This document shows, piece by piece, positions 1 to 8,792 of a DNA stretch of 43,945 nucleotides. Position numbers and translations under genes: made by a program. The stretch covers positions 1 through 43,945 of the forward strand of contig CAIYOH010000148.1 in assembly GCA_903927745.1 (NCBI GenBank), written 5' to 3'. This stretch comes from an uncultured Mycobacteriaceae bacterium. Its GTDB lineage: Bacteria; Actinomycetota; Actinomycetes; Mycobacteriales; Mycobacteriaceae. The notes under the pieces are model-generated. The model was not told the origin of the DNA, searched no databases, and was given only the letters and a program-made list of their open reading frames with translations. The number at the start of each line of letters is the position of its first letter. Within the stretch, counting starts at the first letter, position 1.

Positions 1-1753
1 AGCCGAGCACCACCTGAACGACCTGGCCGTAGCCGGTGACCCGATGCACCTTCGCATAGGGGAACGAGGATGCCACGGTGGCCGCGGCCTGCTCGTTGCC
101 TGGAGAGAACAGCACCGTCGTCGTGGTCACCGAACTCGGATAGTCGTCCGGCGTCAGCACGGTGAACCCGGCGCGGGTGAGCTGACTCGTCGCGCCGGCC
201 GCCAGGCCGCTCTGCGCCGTGGCATTGGACACCCGCACGGTGACCGCGCTCGGCGACGTCGTCGTCGTCTGCAGGCGCTGGGTGTCCGGGGCCGCAGGGG
301 GCGCGGGTGTCTGCGTAGGAGTGGCTGTCTTCGTACTGCCCGAGTCGGCGCCCGAGTCGGCGCCGTTCAGTGATTTGGCGTTGTGGCCGTTCTCCCCCGG
401 CAGCGGGTCGTCGTTGATGATCGCGTCGAAGAGTGCCCGCATGTCGTCCGTGCGGGGCGGCTCGTCGCCGTTGTCGTCGGTCAGGCCGGTCGGCACCGTG
501 ACGAAGGTGATCCGCCCGGCGACCATGCCCTGCAACGACTGGCCGAGCTGGACCAGGTCCTTGGTCTTGACGTTGTCGACGTAGCTGTTGCTGATGAACG
601 TGTTCACCACGTTGTTCAGTTTGGTGAGGTTCATCAACGTGTCCTCGGAGATCAAGGAGCGCAGCAGCGACGACACGAAGAGCTGCTGGCGTTTGATCCG
701 GCCGTAGTCGCCGTTGGTTTCGGTGGTGACCTGACGGGCCCGCACGTAGTTCAGTGCCGTGGCTCCGTCGAGTATCTGGTGACCCGGGTTCTCGAGGATG
801 GGCCCGAGTTCGTGGTCGTACAGCGCGGTCTTGCTGCACACCTCGACCCCGCCCAGGGCGTCGACCATTGTCGCGAACCCGGCGAAGTCGACGGCGATGA
901 AACGGTTGATGCTCAGACCCGACAGCTTCTGGATCTCCTTCACCAGACACTTCGGTCCCCCGAACGAGTACGCCGAGTTCAGTTTGGTCTCCGTGTGGAT
1001 CATCCGGGGACTCCAGGTTCCCTTCTTGCGGTTGTAGACGGGTCCGTAATGGCCGGTCTCGGGGTCCCAGGCCTCGCATTGGATCGGGGAGATGGCCAGG
1101 TCGCGAGGGAACGACACCGCAACCACGCGTGTGCGATTGGCCGGGATGTTGACGAGCATCACGGTGTCCGAGCGTTCACCGTCGAAGTCGTCGCCGCTGC
1201 CGGCGCCCATGTCGGCGTTCGCCCCGGCGCGCGAGTCGACCCCGACGATCAAGAAGTCCTCGTCGCCGTTCTGGCCGGCCGGGTCGCGGATGTCGCCCGA
1301 TCGTGGGTCGAGCGCGTTGACGACCTTGAGGCGGGCGTTGGTCGATGTACTCCAGTGCCAGCCGCCACCGGTCATGGCCAGCGTGAGCAGGGCGAGCAGC
1401 GCCGCCAGGGAGCGTCCCGCCAGCAGCGCGGGACGGCGGCGGTCCCGCCGGGTGCGTTCGTGGGTGGCGGGCGCCTCGGCAGCCCCGCGGGTCGGCGACC
1501 GGCGAATGCGACTCAGGGCGCGGGCGGCCCCGAGGTGGGGAAGTTCGGCGGCGAGTGCGCGGACGTCGATGACCTGTGTGTCCTGCTGGTCGACAGGAAC
1601 GTGCGGCTCGTCCGTGTGTCGTTGGTCCGTGTGTCGTTGGTCGGTGTGTCGTTGGTCGGTGTGGGATCCGGCGCCGACTTTCGCGATCAGATCCGCGACG
1701 GTCAATGCTCCCCGGGAGTGAAGGCCGCCCCCGTCGTCCTCGACGTCGTCCAC
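1..1753 (-). CDS. LytR-CpsA-Psr (LCP) family protein, C-terminal end cut by window edge
   Basis: LCP enzymes transfer lipid-linked glycopolymers to peptidoglycan; in mycobacteria they attach arabinogalactan. Translating the reverse strand from 1753 gives a cytoplasmic N-terminus of about 110 residues, a membrane segment near residues 112-132 (LAALLALLTLAMTGGGW), then the LCP hallmark DFLIVGVDSRAG near residue 164, followed by FPRDL, the conserved arginine-rich phosphate-binding region and a LytR_C-like C-terminal domain that is still open at base 1. The GTG start at 1753 has GGAGG 10 bases upstream; a stop codon lies just before it. A TTG at 1705 is an alternative. The cytoplasmic part holds a short HTDQR tandem repeat. 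It is the third gene of a desA1-dusB-lcp run. I recall the same order as Rv0824c-Rv0822c in M. tuberculosis. Confidence 0.9.
   Translation of the reverse strand, partial: MDDVEDDGGGLHSRGALTVADLIAKVGAGSHTDQRHTDQRHTDQRHTDEPHVPVDQQDTQVIDVRALAAELPHLGAARALSRIRRSPTRGAAEAPATHERTRRDRRRPALLAGRSLAALLALLTLAMTGGGWHWSTSTNARLKVVNALDPRSGDIRDPAGQNGDEDFLIVGVDSRAGANADMGAGSGDDFDGERSDTVMLVNIPANRTRVVAVSFPRDLAISPIQCEAWDPETGHYGPVYNRKKGTWSPRMIHTETKLNSAYSFGGPKCLVKEIQKLSGLSINRFIAVDFAGFATMVDALGGVEVCSKTALYDHELGPILENPGHQILDGATALNYVRARQVTTETNGDYGRIKRQQLFVSSLLRSLISEDTLMNLTKLNNVVNTFISNSYVDNVKTKDLVQLGQSLQGMVAGRITFVTVPTGLTDDNGDEPPRTDDMRALFDAIINDDPLPGENGHNAKSLNGADSGADSGSTKTATPTQTPAPPAAPDTQRLQTTTTSPSAVTVRVSNATAQSGLAAGATSQLTRAGFTVLTPDDYPSSVTTTTVLFSPGNEQAAATVASSFPYAKVHRVTGYGQVVQVVLG
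1613..1664. repeat. 15-bp tandem repeat inside the LCP gene
   Basis: About three and a half copies of a 15-bp unit (CGTGTGTCGTTGGTC on the plus strand; first base C or G). On the coding minus strand it encodes HTDQR repeated three times and then HTDEP, in the cytoplasmic tail before the membrane helix. The unit length is a multiple of three, so copy-number change would keep the frame. Confidence 0.9.
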
Positions 1754-1909
1754 GTCCTACCGGCCTCCGCAAGCTCTCATGGTGCGTCGGTGCACCGAAC
1801 ACCCGTCGCAGGTCAGCGCCGTCCGACCCGAACCCCCCGATGCGCACAGCCGCAGGAGTCTGATGGTACTGAGTTATCGACGCGGACGCGATGTCCAAGC
1901 GATCACGGT

Positions 1910-3043
1910 TCAGCCACCGGAGTGCATGACGTCCGCCCCGGACGGCACCGTGGCGTCGTCGGGATCGGTCAGCCAGCCGTCGGGCAGGGCCACCCGGGCC
2001 GGCGATCCCTGCCGCCCGCGCGGTTCGGTCGCGGGAACGGCGCAGGGGACGGTGCGGTCCAGCCGATCGAGCAGCGAGTCGAGCTCCTCGAGCGTACTGA
2101 CCATCGCCAGCTCGCGGCGCAGCTGCGATCCGGCGGGAAAACCATGCAGGTACCAGGCGATGTGCTTGCGAATGTCGCGCATGCCCTTGTCCTGGCCGAA
2201 GTGAGCGGCCAGCAACCGGCCATGCCGGCGGACGATGTCGGCGACCTCGCCCAGAGTGGGCGCCGGGGGCGTCGGACCGCCGGTGAACGCGGCCGACAAC
2301 TCGGCGAACAGCCAGGGCCGTCCCAGGCACCCGCGGCCGATGACGACGCCGTCGCAGCCGGTGCTGGCCATCATCGCCAACGCATCGCTGGCGTCGTAGA
2401 TGTCGCCGTTGCCCAGCACCGGAATGGTCCGAACCTGCTGCTTGAGCAGCGCGATCTGCTCCCAGTCCGCAGTGCCGGAGTAGCGCTGCGCCGCCGTGCG
2501 GGCGTGCAGGGCGACCGCGGCGGCGCCTTCGGCCTCGGCGATGCGGCCGGCGTCCAGGTGCGTGTGGTGCTCGTTGTCGATGCCGATGCGGAACTTGACG
2601 GTGACCGGGATCCGGGTGCCCTCGGTGGCGCGCACGGCGGCGGCGACGATCTGGCCGAACAGCCGCCGCTTGTAGGGCAGCGCCGCCCCACCGCCACGCT
2701 TGGTGACCTTGGGCACCGGGCAGCCGAAATTCATGTCGATGTGGTCGGCCAGGCCCTCGTCGGCGATCATCCGCGCGGCCGCGAAAGTGGTCGCCGGGTC
2801 GACGGTGTAGAGCTGCAGCGAGCGCGGCGACTCGTCCGGGGCGAACGTCGTCATGTGCAGGGTGGCCGGATGCCGTTCGACGAGAGCGCGCGCGGTCACC
2901 ATCTCGCAGACGTACAGCCCGCTGACCGTGCCGACCTTCTCCCGCTCCAGTTCACGGCACAGCGTGCGGAACGCGACGTTCGTCACCCCGGCCATCGGAG
3001 CCAGCACGACGGGGCTGGCCAGCTGGATCGGTCCTATACGCAC
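1910..3043 (-). CDS. dusB: tRNA-dihydrouridine synthase, DusB/Nir3 family
   Basis: FMN- and NADPH-dependent enzyme that reduces uridine to dihydrouridine in tRNA D-loops. The 377-residue protein shows the TIM-barrel start PVVLAPMAGVTNVAFR (about residues 11-26), the catalytic motif NFGCPVPKVTKRGGG with the active cysteine near residue 107, the VKFRIGID strand, and the phosphate-binding GNGDIYD and DGVVIGRGCLGRPWLF segments. The length fits actinobacterial DusB. The start is GTG at 3043, seven bases after the desaturase stop, so it is probably cotranscribed with desA1. The downstream gap to lcp (1754-1909) contains no gene. Confidence 0.95.
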   Translation of the reverse strand: MRIGPIQLASPVVLAPMAGVTNVAFRTLCRELEREKVGTVSGLYVCEMVTARALVERHPATLHMTTFAPDESPRSLQLYTVDPATTFAAARMIADEGLADHIDMNFGCPVPKVTKRGGGAALPYKRRLFGQIVAAAVRATEGTRIPVTVKFRIGIDNEHHTHLDAGRIAEAEGAAAVALHARTAAQRYSGTADWEQIALLKQQVRTIPVLGNGDIYDASDALAMMASTGCDGVVIGRGCLGRPWLFAELSAAFTGGPTPPAPTLGEVADIVRRHGRLLAAHFGQDKGMRDIRKHIAWYLHGFPAGSQLRRELAMVSTLEELDSLLDRLDRTVPCAVPATEPRGRQGSPARVALPDGWLTDPDDATVPSGADVMHSGG

Positions 3044-3050
3044 CGCGCGG

Positions 3051-4073
3051 CTACCGCTCGCTCAGCGCCAGCTTGCCCGCGGTTTTGTGCAGTTCGTGCG
3101 CGGTGACCCTCTTACCCGTGCGGGCTTCCCGCTCGAGCTGGCGCTGCTTGGACACCTCGAACTTCTCGCAGGCGACCTCCAGCTCACCGATCAGCACACC
3201 GATGTCGTCGCGGAGTGCGGCGGCGTCACCGGTGAAGTCCTCCCGCTCGAAGATCCGCCACTTCTTGAGCACCGGCATGACGACGTCGTCCAGGTGGATG
3301 CGGGGGTCGTAGACGCCGCCGACGGCGATGACCACGGCCTTGCGGCGGAACTCCGGCACCGAGAACCCTGGCATCATGAAGTTTCGCAAGACCCTGTGCA
3401 GCGACGTCATGGCCTGGTTGGGCGCCACGTCGAACCCTGCCTCGGTGACATCGCGGTAGAAGATCATGTGCAGGTTCTCGTCGGCGGAGATCTTGGCCAA
3501 TAACTGGTCGGCGATCGGCTCGTTGCAGACCTTCCCGGTGTTGCGATGCGAAATCCGGGTGGCCAACTCCTGGAAGCTGACGTAGACGACAGAGTCGAAC
3601 AGGCTCTCGGCGAACAGTTCGGGGCGGCCCTGGCGGTTCTGACCCGGGCTGAAGCCCCGGTTCACCACCTCGACGCGCAGCTTCTCCAGTTCGAACGGGT
3701 CGACAGCGCGGGTCACCACCAGGTAGTCGCGCAGCGCGATCCCGTGCCGGTTCTCCTCGGCGGTCCAGCGGTTCACCCACTGGCCCCAGGGCCCGTCCAG
3801 GCCGAAGTTCATGACGATCTCGCGGTGGTAGGACGGCAGGTTGTCCTCGGTCATCAGGTTCTGCACCATCGCCACCTGGGCGACGTCGGAGAGCCGACTC
3901 TGCTCGGGTTCCCAGTCCTGGCCGCCGAGCGCGTAGAAGTTCTTGCCGTCCGACCACGGGATGTAGTCGTGCGGGTTCCAGCTCTTGTGCATGTCGAGGT
4001 GGCGGTTGAAGTACTTCTCGACCGTGGGCTCAAGTTCGTGCAACAGCTGTCGATCGGTCAGCCTTGCTGACAT
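3051..4073 (-). CDS. desA1: Acyl-[acyl-carrier-protein] desaturase DesA1
   Basis: Soluble diiron desaturase that introduces a double bond into ACP-bound acyl chains, linked in mycobacteria to mycolic acid synthesis. The 340-residue sequence carries diiron ligand motifs in the expected order: TEDNLPSYHRE (about residue 76), TAEENRHG (about 105) and SADENLHMIFYRD (about 192). It is close to M. tuberculosis DesA1 as I remember it, including the C-terminal HELHKTAGKLA. The start is ATG at 4073 with GGAG eight bases upstream. A sigma70-like promoter lies at 4112-4140. It heads the desA1-dusB-lcp run and is divergent from the methyltransferase. Confidence 0.95.
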   Translation of the reverse strand: MSARLTDRQLLHELEPTVEKYFNRHLDMHKSWNPHDYIPWSDGKNFYALGGQDWEPEQSRLSDVAQVAMVQNLMTEDNLPSYHREIVMNFGLDGPWGQWVNRWTAEENRHGIALRDYLVVTRAVDPFELEKLRVEVVNRGFSPGQNRQGRPELFAESLFDSVVYVSFQELATRISHRNTGKVCNEPIADQLLAKISADENLHMIFYRDVTEAGFDVAPNQAMTSLHRVLRNFMMPGFSVPEFRRKAVVIAVGGVYDPRIHLDDVVMPVLKKWRIFEREDFTGDAAALRDDIGVLIGELEVACEKFEVSKQRQLEREARTGKRVTAHELHKTAGKLALSER

Positions 4074-4111
4074 AGGGGTCTCCAGATATCGGCGTCCATG
4101 GTTGTCTTTGG

Positions 4112-4140
4112 AGGGTATCTGTGTAAGCCGGTAGCATCAA
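4112..4140 (-). promoter_or_regulatory. Putative promoter of desA1
   Basis: On the minus strand TTGATG (4140-4135) and TACCCT (4117-4112) are separated by 17 bases, close to the housekeeping consensus, and lie about 40 bases upstream of the desA1 ATG. Assigned by inspection only. Confidence 0.5.
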
Positions 4141-4246
4141 GGTCCGTCTCGGCGCGGCACGGCGTGAACTGCCGAGACCCGGCAAGCATCCCGGCACTGT
4201 GTCGGTAATCATACTGTCGAGATCGTTGGCTGGAAGGGGGGGCGTC

Positions 4247-5155
4247 ATGGTGCGCGCCGATCGTGATCGCTGGGATCTCGCGAGCAGTGTGGGGGCGACC
4301 GCGACCATGGTCGCCGCCCAACGGGCGTTGTCCGACGCCCACGAGTTGATCGACGACCCCTACGCCGCGCCGTTGGTGCGGGCGGTGGGTATCGACGTCT
4401 ACGTCCGGCTGGTGAACGGCGACATCCCGGCGGGCGGCGACGCCGAGTTCGATCCGCAGCGGATGGCCCAGGGGATGGCGTGCCGCACCCGCTTCTATGA
4501 CCAGTTCTTCCTGTCCGCCGCGCGAGGCGGTGTCGGTCAGGCCGTTATTCTCGCGTCCGGTCTCGACGCCCGCGCCTACCGCCTGCCCTGGCCGGCCGGC
4601 ACCGTCGTCTACGAGATCGACATGCCCGACGTCATCGAATTCAAGACTCGGACCCTGCGTGACCTGGGCGCCGAACAGACCGCCGAACGGCGCACCGTCG
4701 CCGTCGACCTGCGCGACGACTGGGCGTCGGCGCTGCGCTCCGCGGGGTTCGATCCGCACGCCCCCGCCGCGTGGAGCGCCGAGGGCTTGCTGATCTACCT
4801 GCCGAGCGAGGCCCAGGACGCGTTGTTCGACACCATCACGACACTGAGCGCCCCGCGTAGCCAACTGGCGTTCGAGTTCGTGCCCGACACCGCCGTTTTC
4901 GCCGACGAGCGGTGGCGGGCACACCACGACCGGATGAGAGAACTCGGATTCGAGATCGACTTCAACGAACTCGTCTACCACGGTGAACGCAGCCACGCCG
5001 TCGACTACCTGAGCCAACGGGGCTGGGACACCTCATCCCAGACGGTCGCGGAACTGCACGCGGAGAACGGATTCGTCTACCCGGAGAGCGATGTCTCGTC
5101 GGCCTTTGCCGACATGAGCTACATCAGCGCCGTTCTTCGCGGCACGACGGGCTGA
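4247..5155 (+). CDS. SAM-dependent methyltransferase, mycobacterial TIGR00027 type
   Basis: Putative class I S-adenosylmethionine methyltransferase of the leucine carboxyl methyltransferase-like group that is expanded in mycobacteria; substrates are mostly unknown. The 302-residue protein starts [23 protein letters not shown], has the SAM-binding [16 protein letters not shown] and VYEIDMP segments, then VAVDLRDDW and [12 protein letters not shown]. The ATG at 4247 was chosen because it follows GGAAGGGGGG; an in-frame start at 4199 would add 16 unlikely residues. It closely resembles Rv0830 as I recall it. Divergent from desA1. Confidence 0.93.
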   Translation: MVRADRDRWDLASSVGATATMVAAQRALSDAHELIDDPYAAPLVRAVGIDVYVRLVNGDIPAGGDAEFDPQRMAQGMACRTRFYDQFFLSAARGGVGQAVILASGLDARAYRLPWPAGTVVYEIDMPDVIEFKTRTLRDLGAEQTAERRTVAVDLRDDWASALRSAGFDPHAPAAWSAEGLLIYLPSEAQDALFDTITTLSAPRSQLAFEFVPDTAVFADERWRAHHDRMRELGFEIDFNELVYHGERSHAVDYLSQRGWDTSSQTVAELHAENGFVYPESDVSSAFADMSYISAVLRGTTG

Positions 5156-5179
5156 CCGGCCGACGCGTGAGCGGCGGGC

Positions 5180-5992
5180 TTACCTGCCGGAGAGGTCGTC
5201 CCTCAACCGGGGGGTGAGCATGTCCTGGAATACCCGGCTGGCCGGCTCGTACAGATCCTGGAACGTCACCAGCACCGAACTGCGGTCGAACTCGGGGATC
5301 GCCCCCGTCGGCGGCGTCCAGAAACTGTCGATGTCGAGAAGGAAGTATGGGCCCGCATCGACCGGCAGTGTGCGGCGCAGGTGGTAGCTGGCGTCCAGCG
5401 CCTGGCCCACGCCCGGGCCGTAACGCACGACCATCGACCTGCCCGGCTGCGGTTCGCGGTACACGGCGGCGCCCTGCCACTCGGTCAGGGTGAGTCCGGC
5501 GGGCGCGACGTGCTGAGGCCCGAGTAGCGGCTCCGCGATCCAGTTCGCCCACTCGACCCGGCCGTCGACGCCGACGGGCACATGGACCTCCAGGACGTAG
5601 CGCAGGCCGAGACGCTCCACCCCGACGATCGACGAGACCTGTGAGCGAGCGTCGACGGCCAGCATCGCCAGATCGAGTAACTTCTGGAAGCTGGTGTACT
5701 CGGTGGCCTCGATGGTGATCGCCTGGTTCTTCATCGAGGCGGCAAGCGTGTTGTCTCGGTTGACATACCGGACGAACCGCTCCGCCGCGGGCGACGCAGC
5801 CCCGCCCGCGCCGACCCCCCACGCCATGTCTTGGGCCTGCCTCTCGATGGGCAGTTGTTCGGAGAGCAGGCGCCGGACCTCCGCGCTCGATGATTCGTTG
5901 AGGGGATCCGTTGCCGGGTGCCGGATTTCCATCGTTACCAGGGCTACAGGCGCCTTCGGTTGCGCAGCGTCGTCAGTCACGCGAAGAAGCAT
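5180..5992 (-). CDS. TIGR04255-like protein of unknown function
   Basis: A 270-residue soluble protein with no signal peptide or membrane segment. Recognisable stretches are VALVTMEIRHPATDPL near the N-terminus, RFVRYVNRDNTLAASMKNQAITIEATEYTSF, RLGLRYVLEV and LLDIDSFW near the C-terminus, which fit the TIGR04255 family pattern I know. No enzyme motif is evident. The ATG at 5992 is preferred because the longer frame (to 6055) would run into the adjacent tRNA-Lys gene. It corresponds by position to Rv0831c. Convergent with the methyltransferase, 24 bases apart. Confidence 0.75.
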   Translation of the reverse strand: MLLRVTDDAAQPKAPVALVTMEIRHPATDPLNESSSAEVRRLLSEQLPIERQAQDMAWGVGAGGAASPAAERFVRYVNRDNTLAASMKNQAITIEATEYTSFQKLLDLAMLAVDARSQVSSIVGVERLGLRYVLEVHVPVGVDGRVEWANWIAEPLLGPQHVAPAGLTLTEWQGAAVYREPQPGRSMVVRYGPGVGQALDASYHLRRTLPVDAGPYFLLDIDSFWTPPTGAIPEFDRSSVLVTFQDLYEPASRVFQDMLTPRLRDDLSGR

Positions 5993-6043
5993 AGCCAAGG
6001 CGTCTGGCGGCCGCTCTGCGGCATGGCAGTGGGTGCCGTCCTG

Positions 6044-6119
6044 TGGTGCCCCCACTAGGACTCGAACCTAGGACCTGCGGATTAAAAGTCCGTAGCTCTA
6101 CCAACTGAGCTATAGGGGC
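6044..6119 (-). tRNA. tRNA-Lys (anticodon TTT)
   Basis: The minus strand folds as a full cloverleaf: acceptor GCCCCTA paired with TGGGGGC, D-loop AGCTCAGTTGGTAGAGC, anticodon loop ACTTTTAAT with anticodon TTT, and T-arm GGTTCGAGTCC. The mature body is 6047-6119 (73 nt) and the CCA end is encoded at 6046-6044. A possible -10 (TATCCT) sits at 6138-6133. Confidence 0.97.
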
Positions 6120-6160
6120 GCGCGAATTGCTAAGGATACTGGGTGGCCGAGTGCGCTCGT

Positions 6161-6190
6161 TTGAGGATTCGGCCCACGGTGTCCTAAGCT
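6161..6190 (+). promoter_or_regulatory. Putative promoter of the Glu-Asp-Phe tRNA genes
   Basis: TTGAGG (6161-6166) and TAAGCT (6185-6190) are 18 bases apart, about 55 bases before tRNA-Glu. The three plus-strand tRNAs follow closely, so one transcript is likely. Confidence 0.5.
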
Positions 6191-6245
6191 AACAAGGCTC
6201 CGTCATGTGACCGTGGTGCGAGTACCCCGGAGAGATTCGGTTCGG

Positions 6246-6318
6246 GCCCCCTTCGTCTAGCGGCCTAGGACGCCGCCCTTTCAAGGCGGTAGCGCGGGTT
6301 CGAATCCCGTAGGGGGTA
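6246..6318 (+). tRNA. tRNA-Glu (anticodon TTC)
   Basis: A 73-nt cloverleaf: acceptor GCCCCCT with AGGGGGT (first pair G-U), anticodon stem CCGCC/GGCGG around loop CTTTCAA giving anticodon TTC, and T-loop GGTTCGAATCC. CCA is not encoded. First of three plus-strand tRNA genes. Confidence 0.97.
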
Positions 6319-6349
6319 CTAGTACGGCGGTGACCCGGAGCAGCAGCAA

Positions 6350-6423
6350 GGCCCTGTGGCGCAGTTGGTTAGCGCGCCGCCCTGTCACGGCGGAGGTCGC
6401 GGGTTCGAGTCCCGTCAGGGTCG
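6350..6423 (+). tRNA. tRNA-Asp (anticodon GTC)
   Basis: A 74-nt cloverleaf: acceptor GGCCCTG with CAGGGTC, anticodon stem CCGCC/GGCGG around CTGTCAC giving GTC, T-arm GCGGGTTCGAGTCCCGT. CCA is not encoded. Confidence 0.97.
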
Positions 6424-6452
6424 CCGCAACGGCGAGCCCCTCGCTGTCTTCC

Positions 6453-6526
6453 GGCCAGGTAGCTCAGTCGGTATGAGCGTCCGCCTGAAAAGCGGAAGGT
6501 CGCCGGTTCGATCCCGGCCCTGGCCA
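6453..6526 (+). tRNA. tRNA-Phe (anticodon GAA)
   Basis: A 74-nt cloverleaf: acceptor GGCCAGG with CCTGGCC, anticodon stem TCCGC/GCGGA around CTGAAAA giving GAA, T-arm GCCGGTTCGATCCCGGC. The 3' end is followed by CC rather than a full CCA. Last tRNA before the ppk2 gene. Confidence 0.97.
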
Positions 6527-6676
6527 CCGTTCCATCCCGCGTTCGCGGACGCAGGCTGACGCGATTTCTGACCCACGTCCGTACTGTTCCGGTCGATCCG
6601 TCACCCCGCATCTTGCTGACTGCCGGCTTTGACGCCACGCTGAGCGAAGAACGAACGACATCACGAGGAGGCGACG

Positions 6677-7591
6677 TTGTCGACGCAGTGGAGAAGTTTG
6701 GCGGAGGCCACCCGGGTCAAGCCACAGTCGACAGTGGACCTGGCGAGGGATTTCGATCCCGGCCGCCACGACGAACAGCTCGGGAAGGACGCAGGTGTCG
6801 CGGCCCTGGCGGAGGCGGAGGCGGGCCTGCTGGATTTGCAGGACCGTTTCTTGGCCCAGGCCGATCGGGCGCTGCTGATTGTTCTTCAGGGGATCGATGC
6901 GGCCGGCAAGGACGGCACGATCAAGCACGTCATGAGGGGTCTGAACCCCGAGGGTGTCGAGGTGCACAGCTTCAAGGCCCCGTCGGCGTCCGAGCGGGCT
7001 CATGACTACCTCTGGCGTCACCAGGTCGCGCTGCCGGAGTTTGGGCGCATCGCGGTCTTCAACCGGTCCCACTACGAGAACGTGCTCATCACTCGGGTGC
7101 ACCCGGAGTTGCTGTGGCCGCGTACCGCGGCGCTCGATGTGGCCGACATCTGGCAGCGGCGGTATCACGAGATCAACGAGTGGGAACGCTACCTGACCGG
7201 CAACGGAACCACCGTTGTCAAACTTTTCCTCAACATCTCCACAGGTGAACAGCAGCGCCGGTTCCTTGCGCGCATCGACGAGCCCGAGAAGAACTGGAAA
7301 TTCTCACCGGCCGATCTGCAAGAGCGCGGGTTTTGGGACGCCTACCACGAGGCATTCCAGGACATGCTCAGCCACACCAGCACCGAGTGGGCGCCCTGGC
7401 ACGTGATCCCCGCCGATCACAAATGGTTCAGCCACTTGTCGACCTCTGCGGTGCTGTTGGAGACCCTGCGGGACCTCGACCCGCAATATCCAACGGTCGA
7501 CGTCGCGACCAAAGCGGCACTGGCGGAGGCAAAAAAGACGCTGTTGGGCACGGACGCCGATGCCGCCAATGCGGCCGTCGTGATCCGTTAG
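6677..7591 (+). CDS. ppk2: Polyphosphate kinase 2 family protein
   Basis: PPK2 enzymes phosphorylate nucleotides with polyphosphate as donor. The 304-residue single-domain protein has the Walker A segment LQGIDAAGKDGTIKHVM (about residues 69-85), the lid-like arginine region, the Walker B FNRSHYENVLITRV, the motif PEKNWKF, and STEWAPWHVIPADHKW. This layout resembles the short class II/III PPK2 enzymes that act on AMP and ADP rather than class I; the class cannot be proven from sequence alone. The start is TTG at 6677 with AGGAGG seven bases upstream. The TPM-domain gene follows five bases downstream, so cotranscription is likely. Confidence 0.92.
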   Translation: MSTQWRSLAEATRVKPQSTVDLARDFDPGRHDEQLGKDAGVAALAEAEAGLLDLQDRFLAQADRALLIVLQGIDAAGKDGTIKHVMRGLNPEGVEVHSFKAPSASERAHDYLWRHQVALPEFGRIAVFNRSHYENVLITRVHPELLWPRTAALDVADIWQRRYHEINEWERYLTGNGTTVVKLFLNISTGEQQRRFLARIDEPEKNWKFSPADLQERGFWDAYHEAFQDMLSHTSTEWAPWHVIPADHKWFSHLSTSAVLLETLRDLDPQYPTVDVATKAALAEAKKTLLGTDADAANAAVVIR

Positions 7592-7595
7592 ATTT

Positions 7596-8522
7596 ATGGT
7601 CATGTGCGTTCTCCGACCCGCGGGTCTGATTCTGACGATGCTCACAGCCAATTTGCTGCTGCTGGCGGGTCCCGCCGGCGCAACCCAGCCGTTCAAGCTC
7701 ACCGATCACATCACCGATTCCGCCGGGGTGTTGACCGATTCCGGCAGGGCGGACGTCAGCTCGGCGATCGATCAGCTGTACCGCGAACGCCACATCCAAC
7801 TGTGGGTCGTCTACGTCGACAACTTCTCGCGGTTCAAACCCGACAACTGGTCCGGCAAAACCCGCGACGCCAGCGGGATGGGCACCCAGGATGTGGTGCT
7901 GGCCGTGGCCACCAACACCAAGACCTCCGTGTTGGACGTGGCGCCGAATCTGAAGGCGCTCAAAGCCGCCGATGTGGACAGGCTGCAGCGCGGCCAGATC
8001 GACCCGGCGGTGGCCGCGGGAAACTGGAGCGGCGCAGCGGTTGCGGCAGCCGACGGTGTGGATGAGTCGGCAGGCTCGTCGACATGGGCCCGGGTGCTGA
8101 AAACCGCCCTGGTGGTCGTGGCCGTGGCGGTGCTGTTCGTGGTGGTGCTGGTGGTCCTCCTCCTGCGGCATCGCCGCCGTCGGCGCGCAGCGGGACGGGT
8201 CACGTCGGGTGACAGGCAGTCCAACCACGTGCCCGGTTCGCTGCCGGAGGCTTCTCTACCGCAGGCCCTGTCCACCGCGGACGCCAGGTTCCGTCAGGTC
8301 TCCGACTACGTCGCCAAGCACCGCGAGAGCGTCGGCGCCGAGGCCCGGGCCCGGCTCGACGAGGCGAAAGGTCAGCTCGCCGCGGCGCACGGCAAGCCAG
8401 CGGGCGACGACGCCGAGGCACTCGCCCACGCGACCAGGGCGTCGGCGCTGGCCGCGCATGCACAAGCGCTCGCCAATGCCGACGTGCAGGCGAAGCACTC
8501 CACTCGACGACGACGCAGCTAA
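7596..8522 (+). CDS. TPM-domain (Psb32/YgcG-like) membrane protein
   Basis: A 308-residue protein with a signal peptide (LILTMLTANLLLLAGPAGA, cleavage near residue 28), an extracytoplasmic TPM domain (HITDSAGVLTDSGRADVSSAI ... LWVVYVDNF ... GTQDVVLAVAT), one membrane helix near residues 168-190 (ALVVVAVAVLFVVVLVVLLL), a basic stop-transfer RHRRRRR and a charged, alanine-rich cytoplasmic tail likely to be helical. TPM proteins have been linked to membrane protein quality control and acid phosphatase activity; no specific role is shown here. It follows ppk2 by four bases. ATG 7596 and ATG 7602 are both possible starts. Confidence 0.82.
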   Translation: MVMCVLRPAGLILTMLTANLLLLAGPAGATQPFKLTDHITDSAGVLTDSGRADVSSAIDQLYRERHIQLWVVYVDNFSRFKPDNWSGKTRDASGMGTQDVVLAVATNTKTSVLDVAPNLKALKAADVDRLQRGQIDPAVAAGNWSGAAVAAADGVDESAGSSTWARVLKTALVVVAVAVLFVVVLVVLLLRHRRRRRAAGRVTSGDRQSNHVPGSLPEASLPQALSTADARFRQVSDYVAKHRESVGAEARARLDEAKGQLAAAHGKPAGDDAEALAHATRASALAAHAQALANADVQAKHSTRRRRS

Positions 8523-8792
8523 CGAGTCTCCGCAACGATCGACGTGGGGGTGCTGCTAAGCTATCAACAGCGTTGGCTGTCGCAATCGACAGTCGGCACG
8601 TCGTGAAACGCTTCTCCATTCGCTCGGATCCCTCCGATGCCGGCCCCCCACAAGGTGGCTGGCGCGATTAATCCGGCGCACTTCGTATCGCGGCGATCGA
8701 TTTTGCCCCCCGGCAATCTCGCCACCCTGTGCTGAGCGATCGCGACTCTTTTGCCGCCACCTCGGCACACCCGATGCTGAAAGACATCGAAC
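8523..8792 (+). promoter_or_regulatory. Long putative 5' leader of the DEAD-box helicase gene with a hairpin
   Basis: No gene in these 270 bases. TAAGCT at 8557-8562 could be a -10, giving a leader of about 220 nt. Near its 5' end GGCTGTCG (8575-8582) and CGACAGTC (8587-8594) form an 8-bp stem, including one G-U, with loop CAAT. Long structured leaders are typical of cold-shock helicase and csp mRNAs. The promoter and the role of the hairpin are inferred. Confidence 0.4.

Noticed and set aside
383..3106. A 907-codon open frame on the plus strand over the LCP and dusB genes
   Set aside because: It is the antisense of two clear genes. Its composition is Arg/Val/Gly-rich with no domain, as expected from high-GC shadow frames.
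6356..6638. Open frames over the tRNA-Asp and tRNA-Phe genes on both strands
   Set aside because: They cover structural RNA genes and show no protein features.
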